DNA of 64,000 nt from Enoplolaimus lenunculus (lineage: Eukaryota > Nematoda > Enoplea > Enoplida > Thoracostomopsidae). The notes under the pieces are model-generated. The model was given only the letters and a program-made list of their open reading frames with translations, did no database searches and had not been told where the DNA came from. Location: assembly GCA_030248215.1 (NCBI GenBank), contig JASANG010003987.1:1-64000 (forward strand), in the 5' to 3' direction. A program made the translations under genes and the position numbers. Position 1 is the first letter of the stretch; each line of letters opens with the position of its first letter. Shown here piece after piece: positions 20,735 through 33,372 of this stretch.

Positions 20735-20850
20735 AAGGTACAACCGGAGGTCTGCCTCCGGCTCCGGCAGAAAATCGGCCTCCGGCTCCGGCAAGTTTTG
20801 TTGACGTCCGGCTCCGGCATTTTTACATCTGGTTGCACCCTGTTTTACGT
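20735..20850 (+). mobile_element. Small hAT-like word element (CTCCGG words)
   Basis: Left end CAAGGTACAACCGGAGG, right end CATCTGGTTGCACCCTG. CCGGCTCCGGC words repeat between. The inverse relative is at 52650-52765. Confidence 0.6.
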
Positions 20851-22844
20851 TTATTTTTAACGAAATCGTGGCAATTTTTTTCTCAATATTGTGCCAAAAG
20901 TTTAAACCTAACGCACCAAACAAATAAATTTTGCAAAATTGTGCAAAATTTCACTACGGAAATCAGGGTTGGAGTTTTTCCGGAAAATTGAATCGGTCGG
21001 TTTTCTGTTTTTTTTTCGAAAAGAAAACGGATAAATCGAAAATCATGTACTGATGCTGCTTCCTCAAGCGCAAAAACGTTCACTGCAAAAAATGGTGAGT
21101 CAGATTGACTCTCGCAGAAATTGGCGTTTCCGTACTACACAAACTGAGTCAAATTCGACCCTGCTGCAGTTTTATTGGAATATCAAAAATGAAATCAGCA
21201 GCACAGTCGCTAAAATGAAAAATTGAGTAAACCCCAACAAAAAAGCTAAGATAACATTGTTCTTGAAACGCAACACGAATAGTAATACTCAGACTCACTG
21301 ATAGGTTTAAGTTCTTCAACCCCAAACACCAGTTCAAATCGTAGAATATACAACGCCACAAGTGTCCACAACCGGATATTTTTCAACATATTTCACAGCG
21401 TTTGTAAAGTCACAGTTACCGTTTGCCTAACAAAATGTAAAACTCGTATACCGAAAATACCATAGTACAGTAAATACCAAACCAGCTGGGGTTAACTTAA
21501 CGCTTTCAGTAGACATAAGCTACAATTGCTAATTTGCATATTTTGCCAAAACAATCCATACCTACGGAATCAAGTTATCTCCATGCAATATTTGGTACGC
21601 CCACACGTTTAATTTCGCAATCAATTTGTTAACGATCTTTCTGGCAAGTGGCCGATATGGCTTTAGCAAAAGGTGACTGCGACATTTCCAAACGAACAAT
21701 GCCAGTCTACTACTGCTTGGTGGTCAGTCTTGACTTTCAAGTTCATTTTTTTGGCCTGTAGCCTGCAAGGTCTAGAGCACCACATAGAGGTTCTTCAATG
21801 TGCGATGGTTGGGGTAAGTATCTGACCTGAAGCAATACATTCAACGGACTAGCGTGCTCATATTCAAACACATCGAACGACCAAAACGTGTTTACTCTAC
21901 ACATCATATTTGTATATAAACAAGCAAATAAACCATTACTTACAAACATGTACTCATTGATTAAATACCAGCATAATCTGGACTTGCTCAATGCAAAGAA
22001 AGCGTGTATTGCGTAGCTGAAGCTAAATCTACAATTTCGCAAAGCAGAGTAAAATGCAACAAAAACGCAACGTGAGATAGTACATTTTGATAAATGCAAT
22101 ATCAGACAAGTTGCACTCTTTTGCAAAACAGTCATTATCGACTCTTGATAATGATGAACCAATTGACATACGCTCAAATAGTGACTTTGAAACCACAATC
22201 AGTTTGGTTCACAACGGAGGCTTAGCAACCATCAAAGAGAAATCCCTTCACATAAAATATTAAGCTAAATCCTGTCCCACGGAAACGATCCTACGACAGA
22301 TAAAACGTCTAAGCTCTTGTACACTTCCTTCCATTTAAATTTAGAGCTTACGCAAAGGCTCAGAGTCAGGTAAGCATTTTCCTTAACCTAAGCTTCAACT
22401 TCCGTTCCTCGTTGACAAACTTATAACACAACAGAATTTGTAGTACGTCCGGTTTTACAACTTTCAGTCTCGTCGTTCCATCTTCAGACAAGCAATTGTT
22501 CGCATCATCTTGGCCCACCTATCCCAGCACCACCACACCAGACTCGTTCCTTATGCCACCAATCCAATTGTCCATATTTCGAGTGGTGTATCGTTCTTCC
22601 ACAAGACTACGAAAGAGTAGGCTTAATCCTTAGACTAATATTTTGTTTAGGCATAGGCATATGCTCACTGCTACCAACCTCGAAGTAACATAGATCGTTT
22701 TATTTATATTGTTTCTACTCTCATGTCCAACTTCAATAACCAGGTTTCATGGTCAATCTGTCACCCCAGTACGCTTTGGTGGAAGAGATTTAGTATGAAA
22801 CGATATTTACAGGGATTATCCATGAGATAATTAACACCCTATTC

Positions 22845-23060
22845 ACATGTGCACGGTTTTGCAGCGAGAACTTGCAGCTGCAGCTTGCAAGTGTTGTCCA
22901 AAATCCCGTTCGAAAAAAGTCACAGCTGTAAATAATTCATTACAAAACATAGCTTGGAATTTAGTTCACATGTGTGAATAACCATACAAGTTCACTGAAT
23001 TATTGCAGCCGCTTTCTCGTTGGCTGATGACAAAATACAAGTTCTGCGTGCTATTTTGTA
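22845..23060 (+). repeat. Interspersed repeat, copy 2
   Basis: Partner of 14332-14575. Contains ATTCACATGTGCACGGTTTT at its left and the shared CCGTTCGAAAAA core. Confidence 0.7.
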
Positions 23061-23118
23061 CATGAGATCCCACAAACTCATATCCATCCAAATAATCAGC
23101 AAGGTCCATTATATATCA

Positions 23119-23460
23119 TCACCTTGAACCGCCTACCCCAGTCCCAGCGATATAATTGTGATCGCCTTGTTGATCTTGTACCACCCGAGACTCGTTCCTT
23201 TGATCATTAGCCGCCGGTTTATTCAAATCTTTCCCATCGCCGTCACCATTTTCAAACACCCATTGCCCATTGATAAGTTTTGGAGGGCGCCCATTGTACA
23301 AATATTGCACTAAATCATTCATACAATTAAATTTCAGTATAGTATACTGATCTGGACCGGGTACAGGCGGTGCCAACATGGCCGATGTTGAAGACTGTGA
23401 TGTAATTTTTTGATTTAATGGCGGCGTTGGCGTAGAATCTGACGTGCTGGCTTCGCTCAT
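23119..23460 (-). CDS. Hypothetical 113-aa protein or first exon of an unknown gene
   Basis: ATG at 23458-23460, stop at 23119-23121. The N-terminus is Ser/Thr/Pro-rich (MSEASTSDSTPTPPLNQK). The middle (ILKFNCMNDLVQYLYNGRPP) looks folded, and the end is Gly/Asp/Asn-rich. No signal peptide or membrane segment. An AAG|GTGATG donor-like site overlaps the stop, so it may be exon 1 of a spliced gene whose next exon was not found. An (ATT)n run lies just upstream, in the probable 5' UTR. It lies between the receptor and RER1, same strand. I do not recognise the family. Confidence 0.45.
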   Translation of the reverse strand: MSEASTSDSTPTPPLNQKITSQSSTSAMLAPPVPGPDQYTILKFNCMNDLVQYLYNGRPPKLINGQWVFENGDGDGKDLNKPAANDQRNESRVVQDQQGDHNYIAGTGVGGSR

Positions 23461-23499
23461 CTTTGCTATCTCACAATTAAATCACAATAATAATCACCG

Positions 23500-23542
23500 T
23501 TAATAATAATAATAACAATAATAATAATAATAATAATAATTT
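23500..23542 (+). repeat. (AAT)n microsatellite
   Basis: A short run of AAT/AAC units just upstream of the 113-codon frame. Confidence 0.85.
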
Positions 23543-24030
23543 TTAGTATATACTCACTGAAAAATAACCGTTGTATCCAACGACCTTAAACGCACACGAC
23601 CAATGTTATTTTAGATCTATTCGTAACGTTAAGCATCGGCGTAAGCAAGAGTCAAACTAATCTTAAACTTTATGAATAACACTACTCTCCATATGTGTAT
23701 TGCAACAAAACGATTATCTAATAAAGCCTTGAACACGGTATTAAATGAAAAAGAAATCCCACATGGACCCATAACTTTGGATTCCCATTATATTTTGGTC
23801 GCCAATCAAGAAAAATGGACGTTAAGAACCTTGCGAAACGGCCATCAAAACATTCAAAAACGGAAAGTATTGGGTTGTTTGTTTTCATGCCAATTCGTTA
23901 CGCTGAATAAATACTTCACATGCATGATTCATTAGTTGCTTATCATATAACGAAAGTACCGAAGTTTAGGTCGAGCAGCCAGAATGTAACTGACTATACG
24001 TTTGCGGCAAAAATCGATCTTCGTTCGTTT

Positions 24031-24204
24031 GGCCAATGCAAAGAACAGGGGAAGTACTATAAGCATATTCCTAAGCTTAAGCGTAACAATGAGCATATTC
24101 CTAAGCTTAAGAATAAGCCAAGCGAAAAAATTAGTCGTAAAGTTTAAGCTTACTCTATTGCAGTCCCACAGAAAAACGTTCCGCCAATGATCGTTACATG
24201 GACC
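24031..24204 (+). mobile_element. GGCC-end element with hexamers
   Basis: Starts GGCCAATGCAAAGAACAGGG and ends TCGTTACATGGACC. GGGGCGG subfamily. Target duplication not clear. Confidence 0.65.
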
Positions 24205-24986
24205 GTTATTGTTATGCTCATAATTCGTTGCAAGTCACGCACAAATCTCAATTTTTGATTAAAAATGTTCTCTTTAAAACTGTTCAATTTGAAATAAAAA
24301 CAAAACAGTCGTATGCCTTAATTTTATTAGGGTAAAGATAAAAATGAAGCTTTTATTCTTCAATATAAGCTTTCCGTTATGTTTACGCGTCCGTTTACAT
24401 TCTGCGAGTGGCCATTTCGAAAACATGTAACAGGTTGCAATCACAAATGAAAAAATCTGTCTTTAGGTTCGGCAAAGTCTATCATTGAGAACAAACACTG
24501 CAAAAGTAACAAAACTACCTAACGTAGCCACTACATCTCAGACACTATGTGGTGATTTAGCACAACACTCAGTTAGGTTCGTTACAAAAATAGTTGAACT
24601 ATACCAGATTACAGTGTGTTTAGTTTACGTCACCGCTTCAATACGCAAATCAAGTCCATTATTGGCAACTATCCGCTCAATAAGCATGTAGATTGAGGCG
24701 TAAATTTTTTCGTATACCCAAAAACACACACACAACAAAAATCAAGCTTCAATATTTTTATAAACAAATAAATAATATGTATGCAAAATTTTTATTACAT
24801 TGCAAGATATATCGTTTAATCTTATTTTAAATGATCTCAGTTCGAAGTTCGCGTCAAATGAGTTAAAGCAACTATAGGTTTCTAGACCGATTAAGGGCCT
24901 GTCCCAAGGCCAAGTTCTTGCGATGGAATATAAGTAGTCAAAAATTCAGAACTATATCGGTTTGGATCTCAACTTATAGTCTTTAG

Positions 24987-25096
24987 GGCCCATGTATAGA
25001 AGAGGGTCGGAACAGTAGTATAAGCATATTCCTAAGCCTACGCCTAAGCATAAGCGTAAAGATGAGCTTACTTCTAAGCCTAATTTTTAAATTTTA
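24987..25096 (+). mobile_element. Truncated GGCC-end element
   Basis: Left end GGCCCATGTATAGAAGAGGG and hexamers up to about 25083; no right end. Confidence 0.6.
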
Positions 25097-25790
25097 TCCT
25101 ATTGACACATCATTACAAACTGCGTGAACCTCTTCGTTTACATTTTGAAACCACGTGTCACATAGTTTGTACTTTACGCAAGCAACCACCCCTCCAAAAT
25201 CGTAACTTCGAGCAAAAAATCAATGCGCGCTTGTACATTTGCTACGAAACAAAATTAGTTGACATTAAAACTATTATTATTAAATCTCGCCACAGTTATC
25301 TAGCTATGCTACCTCCTTGTTAGACCTGCAAGAGTAATAAAACGAAGTCGACATAATACAAACGCAGCGGTGCATAAAAACTTTAATTCACTTGCACAAG
25401 TTATATCGCAATCAGTTCAGGCCAGCACCGAATGTAAATCATCAGAAATCCGCTATTGAAGTGTCTGTCACAAAAGAACTACTGTTTTCAATCGGTCGCA
25501 TTTACATCCCTGCAAATAAACAAATAAAATATCAACTTTCAAATTTGTAAGTCCAAATAAGCTTACGAATGTATCATAGCATATGAACAGCATACACGAT
25601 TACTTATAATTTTGATATTTCTTTGATACAACGCGCAACTATGACATCAAAAGTTTTGCGAAAATTTTCCAGCAGCCAACAAGCTAAACACCTTTCGTCA
25701 CGTTGGGAAGACGTAGCCCACCTCCTCATTAAAAAACACCCGAGTATCTAAACCAACTAAGTAAATACAAAAACCAAGCAATCAAAAATT

Positions 25791-28700
25791 TCAAGTATGC
25801 AACTTTTGCACTGGGAATTTTATTTGCGACTTACGTTGTACATAAGCGCCCGTAATCGGTACCATTGGCACGCCAACATTTGGAGGACCACCGCCAGGTG
25901 CCGCCGTACCAATATGTGGTGTGTTCTGTGGTACACTGGGCATTGCCTGGACTCCGGCAGGCAGTCCTGCTCCGCCTGTGTCACTTCTAACTGGGCTACT
26001 TGATCCTGTTTCACGTCCGGTATGTTTCGGTTTTCCGTGCGTAAACGGAATGTAGCGATATTTTATCATATGCTATAAACAGTAAGGTGAAGACCTGTTA
26101 AGAAAAACAAAACACAGCACAAAATATACCAGCTCTGTGCCTATATTATCGTAACTACGTTGCACATATCACCAGTTAGCGATCCTAGAAACGTACAGAC
26201 CGCTAAGTAGACGAAAGTTACTTGTTGGCGGATAGGTGGTGGACAGTTTTGAGAATTTGTGACCGAACTTTGGCATTAAAATCAAAATAACGCAAAAACA
26301 GCTCTTGAGCCATCAACAGAAAAAATAGACTGCTGGTAAACAAACTCACCTTAATCTGCCGTTTCATAGTTAAGGCGAACAAAATGAAAAAATACATAAC
26401 AAGAATCGGCCAAAACACTGGGATATTGAGGACTTCGAAAAACGTGCACACGAACGCAATAAATATTCCTTTAGTTGCAGAATACCTAAAACAAACTTAA
26501 GATAATGGCTGGATTTCTGAAAACTTAAGTAATTACTTAAATTATACGTAAGTAATTACATAAGTCACCGAATTAAGTAAATACTCAAAGTTTAGAGCAG
26601 AAACAAATAACCGCCAAATATGATCCACTATCATAACAAGAAAGACATAGTTTTGCTTTTTATATTAAATCACAATTAGACGAAGGTTCATGGACCTGAA
26701 CAAATTTTGTCAGTGATTGATGTTGTAACTTAAGTACGAACTTTTAAAAACGACAAAATGGTTAAATAATTGTTTAGCACATACTTAAGTATTATGCCGT
26801 ACTTAAGTAGGGTTTCAAAAACACAGGAAATGTGAATTATACCAACAATGGTTGGGTTTCTGAAACCCTATTTAAGCACGAGTTCATACTTAAGTATATG
26901 CTAAAGATTTACTTAGCCAATTCACCGTTTTTAAAAACGTGCTTAGGTTAAGTAAATAATTAAGTCACTGGCTAATTTGGACGGGTTGAATACTATCAGT
27001 TTAGGTGTTCTAACATTGGTCTAACTAAGATTGTAGACTGATCGGCCTCTTAATACAAAGCAAAATTAATGTTTCCTGGTTATGACACAAGATCAATTTT
27101 ATCATTTGTTTGTTTGTGTTCGAATAAGTTAAGTAAATACTTAATCGCTAATTAAACTTGATATATTACAGATTAACCTTTCAGGCACTCCAGCCTTGGT
27201 CAAGTTGGAATTGCAGACTCACAGTGCTTACTTAATATGATGCAAAACTATTACTCACTCGCAACGACAATGGCTGACATTTGGCATTTATTTGTTTTTG
27301 GTCGAAAATTCAGTAATCACTTAATTCGGCGACTTAAGTAACTACATAAGTATAACTTAAGTAAATACTTAACAAGGTTTTGGAAACCAAGCCAATATAT
27401 GTAAACAAAATCTTTTGCACAAAGTAACAATTATAAAACCAGTAGTAGAAAGCTTAATAAACAAAGACTAGTCTGCTACTAACCAGTACCGGTAATATCG
27501 ACTTTGAAACAGATTTATACATACCAGGGTTCAACCGGAATTCATGTTACGGCTGGAATTCCTGCAAAAATTAGATTCCTGTTCCTTTTCGTGTTCCTGA
27601 ATTCAGATGCAGGAACAGGAATTTTTACGGTATTGTGGCAAATTATTCATAATCATTTAAATATTGGAAACTTTGTCTTTGAGAAATGTTTTATGTCGAA
27701 ATTAGTGTTTTTGTACCCAGTTCAATTCGGTTACTAAATTGTTCCTCATGTGTTTTAGCAAAATTTAATGATTAAAAAGCTGAGAATCGTCTTAAGCTAT
27801 TTTTGGCAAGTTTTCCAAAAAGCCCAACAGTAATTCGGTGATGAAAATTATTTCAAATTCCGGTTCCTGTTCCTGCATCAAAATTCAATTCCAGTTCGTG
27901 TTCCTATTCCGGCAGAATTTAGTTCCTGTTGGAACGCTGATACATACTCATGTGACTAGTCGGTCATAAATTTAGAAAAATCGTTTACCAAAACTTGAAT
28001 TCAGGTAATCGCCTCATAAACGGTCTAAACTCTTCGTTTTGACGTGATGGCAGAGTGAGACCTTCATCTTCTAAAAATGTAAACATTAGAGACATTTTCC
28101 TCCAAGGACGGACTTTCAGCGCAGAACAATGCATACTTAGCTAAATTTGCTTCATTTATGTAAATGAACATTTTATGTGCATAGGATCGTTTATCGATCT
28201 TCGGCTAACAAATGCAATGCAGGGAAGCGTAATAGGCTAACAAAGAAGATGCCTACAGGCTTAAGCACCACTGCAACTGCATTAACACATGTTTCAGGGT
28301 GTAAGGTAGAGGAAAAAATATTAATTTATACAGCAGGTTTCACACTGACAAGCGATTTCAAGGTTAATTCAAACAGTCTTAATTTTCAAATGTAACGCTT
28401 AACACATTACTTACCGCTATCAAACTCTAGTGCTGGATCAATTTTCGGTGTCAAAAAAGCAATAAATAGGTTTAAATGGTAAATACCCAGCGCATACGTG
28501 ATTATATAGAATCCCTGAAATATTTGAAACCAGTAACAGAACATACAGAATACGTTACGTTCTAAATAAGACAAATTAGTACAGCTGCAATGGAAATGCC
28601 AATTTGACATGGACGTCATGTTTCAACGAGTTGGAGGCTGCTCTAAACTATAATATATGAGGGTGCGCCTGGATACCAAAATATGACGGAGCCGGATGAT

Positions 28701-29513
28701 CTAATATCCTGCCGGGATCAGGCTGAGACATATATACTGTTACGCCCAATAACACTGGTCACGTTTATTGGGTTTTCCAGCGTTATTGTAAAGCAATTAA
28801 AATTGTGAACTGCACGGGCACATGTAAACATTTAGATTATATGTATGATAGCAAAAGTATGTAAAAGTAAGTCAATCGGTTTCCATGGCAGTTGGCATAA
28901 ATACAAATGCTGGATTCAATTTTTTGAAGTTTTAAAAACATCCGGCAAGTTAAAATACCGGAGCCGGATGGTAATTATTCTGCGGGATCCGGTCGCGCCC
29001 TGCCATATGCAGCAAGATATGACCAATAATGTCAGTGGAATATCATTTAACTTTATGTGTATATAATTCACTAACAAGTGCTAATACACGACTCCGCGAC
29101 ATGCAACAAAGCTTTGAAATTACATAAACGAACGTCTAATATTGACGTACTTGAACATAAAATATTCTCATGAGATATCCAATGCCAAACAGAACAGTGA
29201 ATAGCCATCGAAACGCAGTATACGGCGTCCAAGCATCTAAACACAGCTGGTACCTCTGGAAGAAAAACGTAAAAAAATAACCAGCTTCAACTTCAAGGTG
29301 TGTTCAGAACTTCGAAACATTCAGCCGTCTAATTTTAATAAATTATCTGAACATATGATAAGGCTTACGATACTCTTGCAGAATTTATTTAGAATAGACA
29401 AATGTATAAAATTGATAATGGAAAAAGTCTAACAAGCAACTTACTTGGCTACAACATGAAAATGCTCGAGATACAATGTTCGGTCGGTTTCTCAACGAAT
29501 CATCCAGATCCAT
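25791..29513 (-). CDS. RER1: RER1, Golgi-to-ER retention/retrieval receptor
   Basis: RER1 is a four-pass membrane protein of the cis-Golgi/ER boundary that retrieves ER residents and unassembled subunits with polar transmembrane residues. Six coding exons: 29445-29513, 29151-29255, 28415-28514, 27989-28070, 26350-26485, 25791-26072, totalling 774 bases (257 aa plus stop), all in phase. Diagnostic matches: [83 protein letters not shown]. The 69-base first exon was chosen because its ATG opens a 23-codon frame ending at GTAAGT in the required phase 0. Vertebrate RER1 is about 196 aa. The extra length is a Pro/Gly/Val-rich tail after residue 178, about 79 residues against about 18. A GTAAGT donor inside the tail leaves an alternative ending possible. 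Confidence 0.95.
26507..27395 (+). mobile_element. Two adjacent foldback elements with ACTTAAGTA words
   Basis: GGCTGGATTTCTGAAAAC at 26507 faces GGGTTTCAAAAACACAGG near 26826. A second pair, GGTTGGGTTTCTGAAACCCT at 26850, faces AGGTTTTGGAAACCAAGCC near 27392. Many ACTTAAGTA and TTAAGTAATTAC words between. A third copy is at 34016-34284. Confidence 0.6.
27525..27939 (+). mobile_element. hAT-like element, TTCCTG words, exact 8-bp duplication
   Basis: ATACATAC on both sides. Left end CAGGGTTCAACCGGAATT, right end AGTTCCTGTTGGAACGCTG. GGTTCCTGTTCCTG words lie just inside both ends. It lies in the RER1 intron between 26485 and 27989. Related end at about 60640-60731. Confidence 0.82.
28665..29012 (+). 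mobile_element. hAT-like word element (GGAGCCGGAT words)
   Basis: GGGTGCGCCTGGATACC at the left, GGATCCGGTCGCGCCCTG at the right, with TTAAAATACCGGAGCCGGAT inside. The right part matches 52180-52308. RER1 intron. Confidence 0.55.
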
Positions 29514-29844
29514 GAACAAGCATTAAATGAATTTAGATTTAAATTTTGTATAAATATAATTGTCCGTTTTAATAGTTTAAATTACGTTGTGTACCAATTA
29601 GAAAATACGTTATTTCGAAAAAACAAATAAAATACTGGTTTAGTCATAATGATTTACCAACACGTAGATTACGCAACTATACCTACACTTGTTAGATAAC
29701 ATTGGAGCTGCGTACTAAGCTGCACATTACATAGAGATCTAACATCTGACTCAAAATATTCAAATTGTATATCTTTGCGAAGCTATTTTATCATCGGAAT
29801 ACATATGGAAATTAGCGCACACTCTGTTTTGTGCACCAAAACGT

Positions 29845-29846
29845 AT

Positions 29847-29879
<33 letters not shown>

Positions 29880-29962
29880 AACAACTACTACTACTACCAC
29901 TACTACAACTACTACAACTACTACTACTACAACTACTACCCTACTACTACTACAACTACTAC
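29845..29962 (+). repeat. (ACT)n / (CTA)n microsatellite
   Basis: About 115 bases of ACT/ACA trinucleotides upstream of RER1. Confidence 0.9.
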
Positions 29963-30245
29963 ACAGACTTCAACTATTTTATCTCGTTTCAGTGCAGAAC
30001 GTAGAACACTAGCTACGTATATATCTTGATACATTTTTCTGCTGTTAAAATGCACTGAAAAATAAACCTTACAAAAATGCATCCCGTGATCAACTAGGTT
30101 GCCACCATGCAAATGCTGCCTGTACTGTGTGAAGTTTTTCCACCGCATAGAAAGCACACTTCTCACATGGGTCCTTAAGCAACTTTAGAAATATGTTTAA
30201 GTAATACAGAAAGTGCAATGTTTAACAATTGCTATGCCTGCACAC

Positions 30246-30425
30246 GGCCCATGTATAGATCAGGGCTGGATAATAGAGTGACTTTAAGCTTTAGACTAAC
30301 TTTTTTGCTTGGGCTTAGGCTTAAACTTACGATTACTAATAGGAATGGGTTCATCCTTACGCTTAGGCTTAGGCTTAGACTATAGCTCTAGGAATATGGG
30401 CCAATGTAAAGAACAGGGACGGAAC
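30246..30425 (+). mobile_element. Mosaic GGCC-end element
   Basis: Starts with a GGCCCATGTATAGATCAGGG end and stops in a second left end, GGCCAATGTAAAGAACAGGG, in the same orientation. Looks like a recombinant of two subfamilies. Confidence 0.6.
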
Positions 30426-31739
30426 ATCTCTGTAGTGGTGATGAACGACTCCCACCAATGAGATTGCAACTCCAACCCAAGCTATGAATAAAGTTCTTTC
30501 TGCCCAATCGAAAATATTCCTAAGAGAAATGGTTGAGTTAACCATGTTTAGATGCGAGCATAGTGCATATACATTCAGCCACAGTTTCGTTTACAGACCC
30601 ATAACTATGCGAAAAACGCGGTAACAGTCAAACTCAAATGTCTGTTACTGGAATGCGTTGATGAAAAATTCGAACTGATGTCAAGAATCTTGGCAATTCT
30701 AATTTAGAATATTGCCCTTAAGTTCAGAAAAACAGATCCTGAAACAGCTATTACATATCTTGCGACCCCAAATTAGATCAGTCAATCCTAGTGCCCTACG
30801 GCAGCTACTCGTTTTAATATGGGTGTAATCTTTCACAGCAAAAAAGTGAGCACGATGACAAAATACAAAAACATGAAAATTAACATCAAAATTTTGACCG
30901 GCAAAATATAAACAAACTTGCGTTAATATCAGTAAATTTTGACAGCCTGTCGTTCGCGAACAGACGACAATGCCGCAATTTGTCGCGCAGGTAAAACACT
31001 CACCGTGCAACTCTCAAGACGTATTCAGAACCATAATAAACCTTGCTCCGAACGCGAACAACCGCCCTGAAAAATTCTACCAGTCAGAACTTTCAGGGAA
31101 TCTCCAACAGACCTCCGCTCTGCGCTGGTCAATACAGAAAATTCAACAGAAAACGGATATTGAAGAATAAATGTTTCGTCCTGTTTCAAAGACGATTAAT
31201 ACTTCTGCCAAGCAATTGAGGCATTGCAAATATTCGCCGTATTTGCTAGTTTAAATAAATTGCTGATATACCTAAATTTTTATGATTTTGGATGAATTTT
31301 GTATTTCATATCGAACAATTGCGGCATGTCTCTAAGCAGCATATCTAATGAAAAATGGGGATAAAACGAACACCGTGTTTTACCGCAAACGGATACGTAC
31401 CCGGTATACCTTGCTTTCCAACAGACTTAATAATAAGCATTTTACGTTCGCTTCCGTCTCGCTACGGCTCCATAATTCAAAATAGACAAAATATTTATTT
31501 CAGAATTGAAAATAAAATCTTTATGGAATACACACCATCATGACCTTGTCCAATATCACGAACAATTAAATTAAACGCATAACAAAAAAGATTAACTTTT
31601 GTCATTCCTTGACGTGATTTTAAATGTAAAACAAAAGTAAACCGAACGCTAAGCGACTGTGCTCCAATGACCGTAACATGGTCCATGTGAGTAAAAGTTA
31701 GAATTAAACAGACAAACAATTAACACAATTCCGAATCAC

Positions 31740-31955
31740 AATTGTGTAATCTACACTGCAAAAAATGGTGAGTCAAATGGTATTGCAACTACCCGTCGAA
31801 TTAAACGTTTGTCTTTGGTCCTGGAGTCATTTACGCACTACGTTTTGGGATAATTGACATTTATGAACTCAAAGTAGGGTTTCAAGACTCTATCCGCTTA
31901 CGGACTCTTATAAGGAACACGGACTACTATTGAATGGGACTCAAAATGAGACCCA
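31740..31955 (+). repeat. Second copy of the ATTGACATTTAT repeat
   Basis: GGTCCTGGAGTCATTTACGC, GATAATTGACATTTATGAAC and TATTGAATGGGACTCAAAAT match 16990-17210. The left part, ACTGCAAAAAATGGTGAGTC, also occurs at 21084. Confidence 0.65.
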
Positions 31956-32269
31956 AATTGGAATATCTGTTTGCGTCACACTTCAAATTCTACATTATCA
32001 ATAAAACAACAATAATAAGTTAATCAATAATTAACATAAATACACAACAAAAAATAATTTAAAGCTTTCAAAATATATATACAGAAAAAACGGATACGAA
32101 TATATCGAAGAAAACGCTTTGCCTCTGAATTTTACCGGAACACCTACCACCATACAACAAACCCCAGTGACTAAATCAAAGTTTAGGTTTGCAATACGAA
32201 GTTCCTAATGAATAATAAATTTGCCGTAATGCCATAATGACTGGTTATTCATGCAATATTGCTTTCAAT

Positions 32270-32595
32270 AATACCAAGAGTGTATGACAACAGTGTGCAA
32301 CTCTCGGGGTCCCGCATGGTACAAAATGTACCACCGGACTATGCGTTTTTGGTCGACCCCCCTTGTTTAGAGGGGGTCGCTATCACATGAGTACCCCTAA
32401 ATTAAACTATAAGGGAAGCGTCTTTGATGCTGCATACATAAAGTACCATGGTTCGCACCGGTTGCACCTCCCTCTAAATAAGAGGTGTATGGCAAAAACG
32501 TAACGCACGCCGGATACATTCTTTTCTATACAGAATATACCCAGTTGTACAATAGTGTTATATATAGCGACTATCCACTCTTGATAATACTGATT
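32270..32595 (+). mobile_element. Foldback element of the CCACTCTTG family
   Basis: Left arm ACCAAGAGTGTATGACAACA with GTGTGCAACTC, right arm GACTATCCACTCTTGATAAT. Internal GTACCACCGG and GGGGGTCG blocks, shared with 20298-20470 and, inverted, 41683-41965. Confidence 0.65.
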
Positions 32596-33372
32596 ACATA
32601 TACTTGGATAGATATCCATTGAAGAGAGCTCGAGAAGTTTGGACACAATTGATCCATTACACAGTCTCTGGACATAACTTACTGTGTTGCTTATATAGCC
32701 ACATAGGCAAAATAACCTCATAAAGTAAGCTATTTAAAGCAGTAAACTATGACACTCGACCAAATACACAGTATTGTTCATTTGCTAAACCGCGTATACG
32801 AACTATCTCCAAGATGAACCACCAACTGACAGCTCAAAATAACACAAATTAGACAATCACAGATTAGAGCTCACAAAACACACCGCATGTATGAGTATAA
32901 ATATAATTCCGCAAAAATGAAAACAATCACACTGCATTTTTTTATCGCAATCAAAAAAACTACAACCGTTTGTAATGTAAGCAGAAAAAAACAAACAAAC
33001 AAAAACATTAATATTAATAAGATGAATAAATACTTTCCTTTACAAGGGTCACCAGCAAAGATGCGCGGTCTCGGTCAAAAACCGAGACCCGAGACCGATG
33101 CCAGCCAAATCCAGAGACTTACCGAAACGCATATTTCTGGTCACCAGCAACAACAAGGGTCGTATATGGTTAGCAAATTTTTGTACGGCCAACAAAATTT
33201 TGGCTAACATGGTTATTGGCGTAGTCACAAAACACGCTAGAGAAGAGCTTACCTTTTGAGCCTAAAAACCTATAAGTACGTTAACTTTACATTTTTCTAG
33301 CTTAACACGACTATCACTTAAATTTAAAAGCCCAGTGCAAGCTTTAATCCACATCTCATAGCTACCTACTAG

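Larger units (their letters stand above)
19930..23118. other. No gene recognised: expected 5' continuation of the receptor
   Basis: The receptor must have further exons upstream of 19929 or start here. I found repeat fragments and several short open stretches beside acceptor-like sites (for example near 21180 and 21790), but no LDLa, EGF or YWTD signature. The upstream exons may be divergent, very short, or interrupted by repeats. Confidence 0.5.

Noticed and set aside
21149-21361. Short minus-strand frame after CATTTTAG as an upstream receptor exon
   Set aside because: About 17 residues without module signature; no supporting phase information.
22430-22560. Cys/Asp-containing minus-strand stretch (DDANNCLSEDG) as an LDLa or EGF exon
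   Set aside because: Cys spacing does not fit either module, and the acceptor has no pyrimidine tract.
30980-31062. Minus-strand stretch AVVRVRSKVYYGSEYVLRVA between acceptor- and donor-like sites as RER1 exon
   Set aside because: A better first exon with ATG and correct phase lies at 29445-29513, and this stretch does not resemble RER1.
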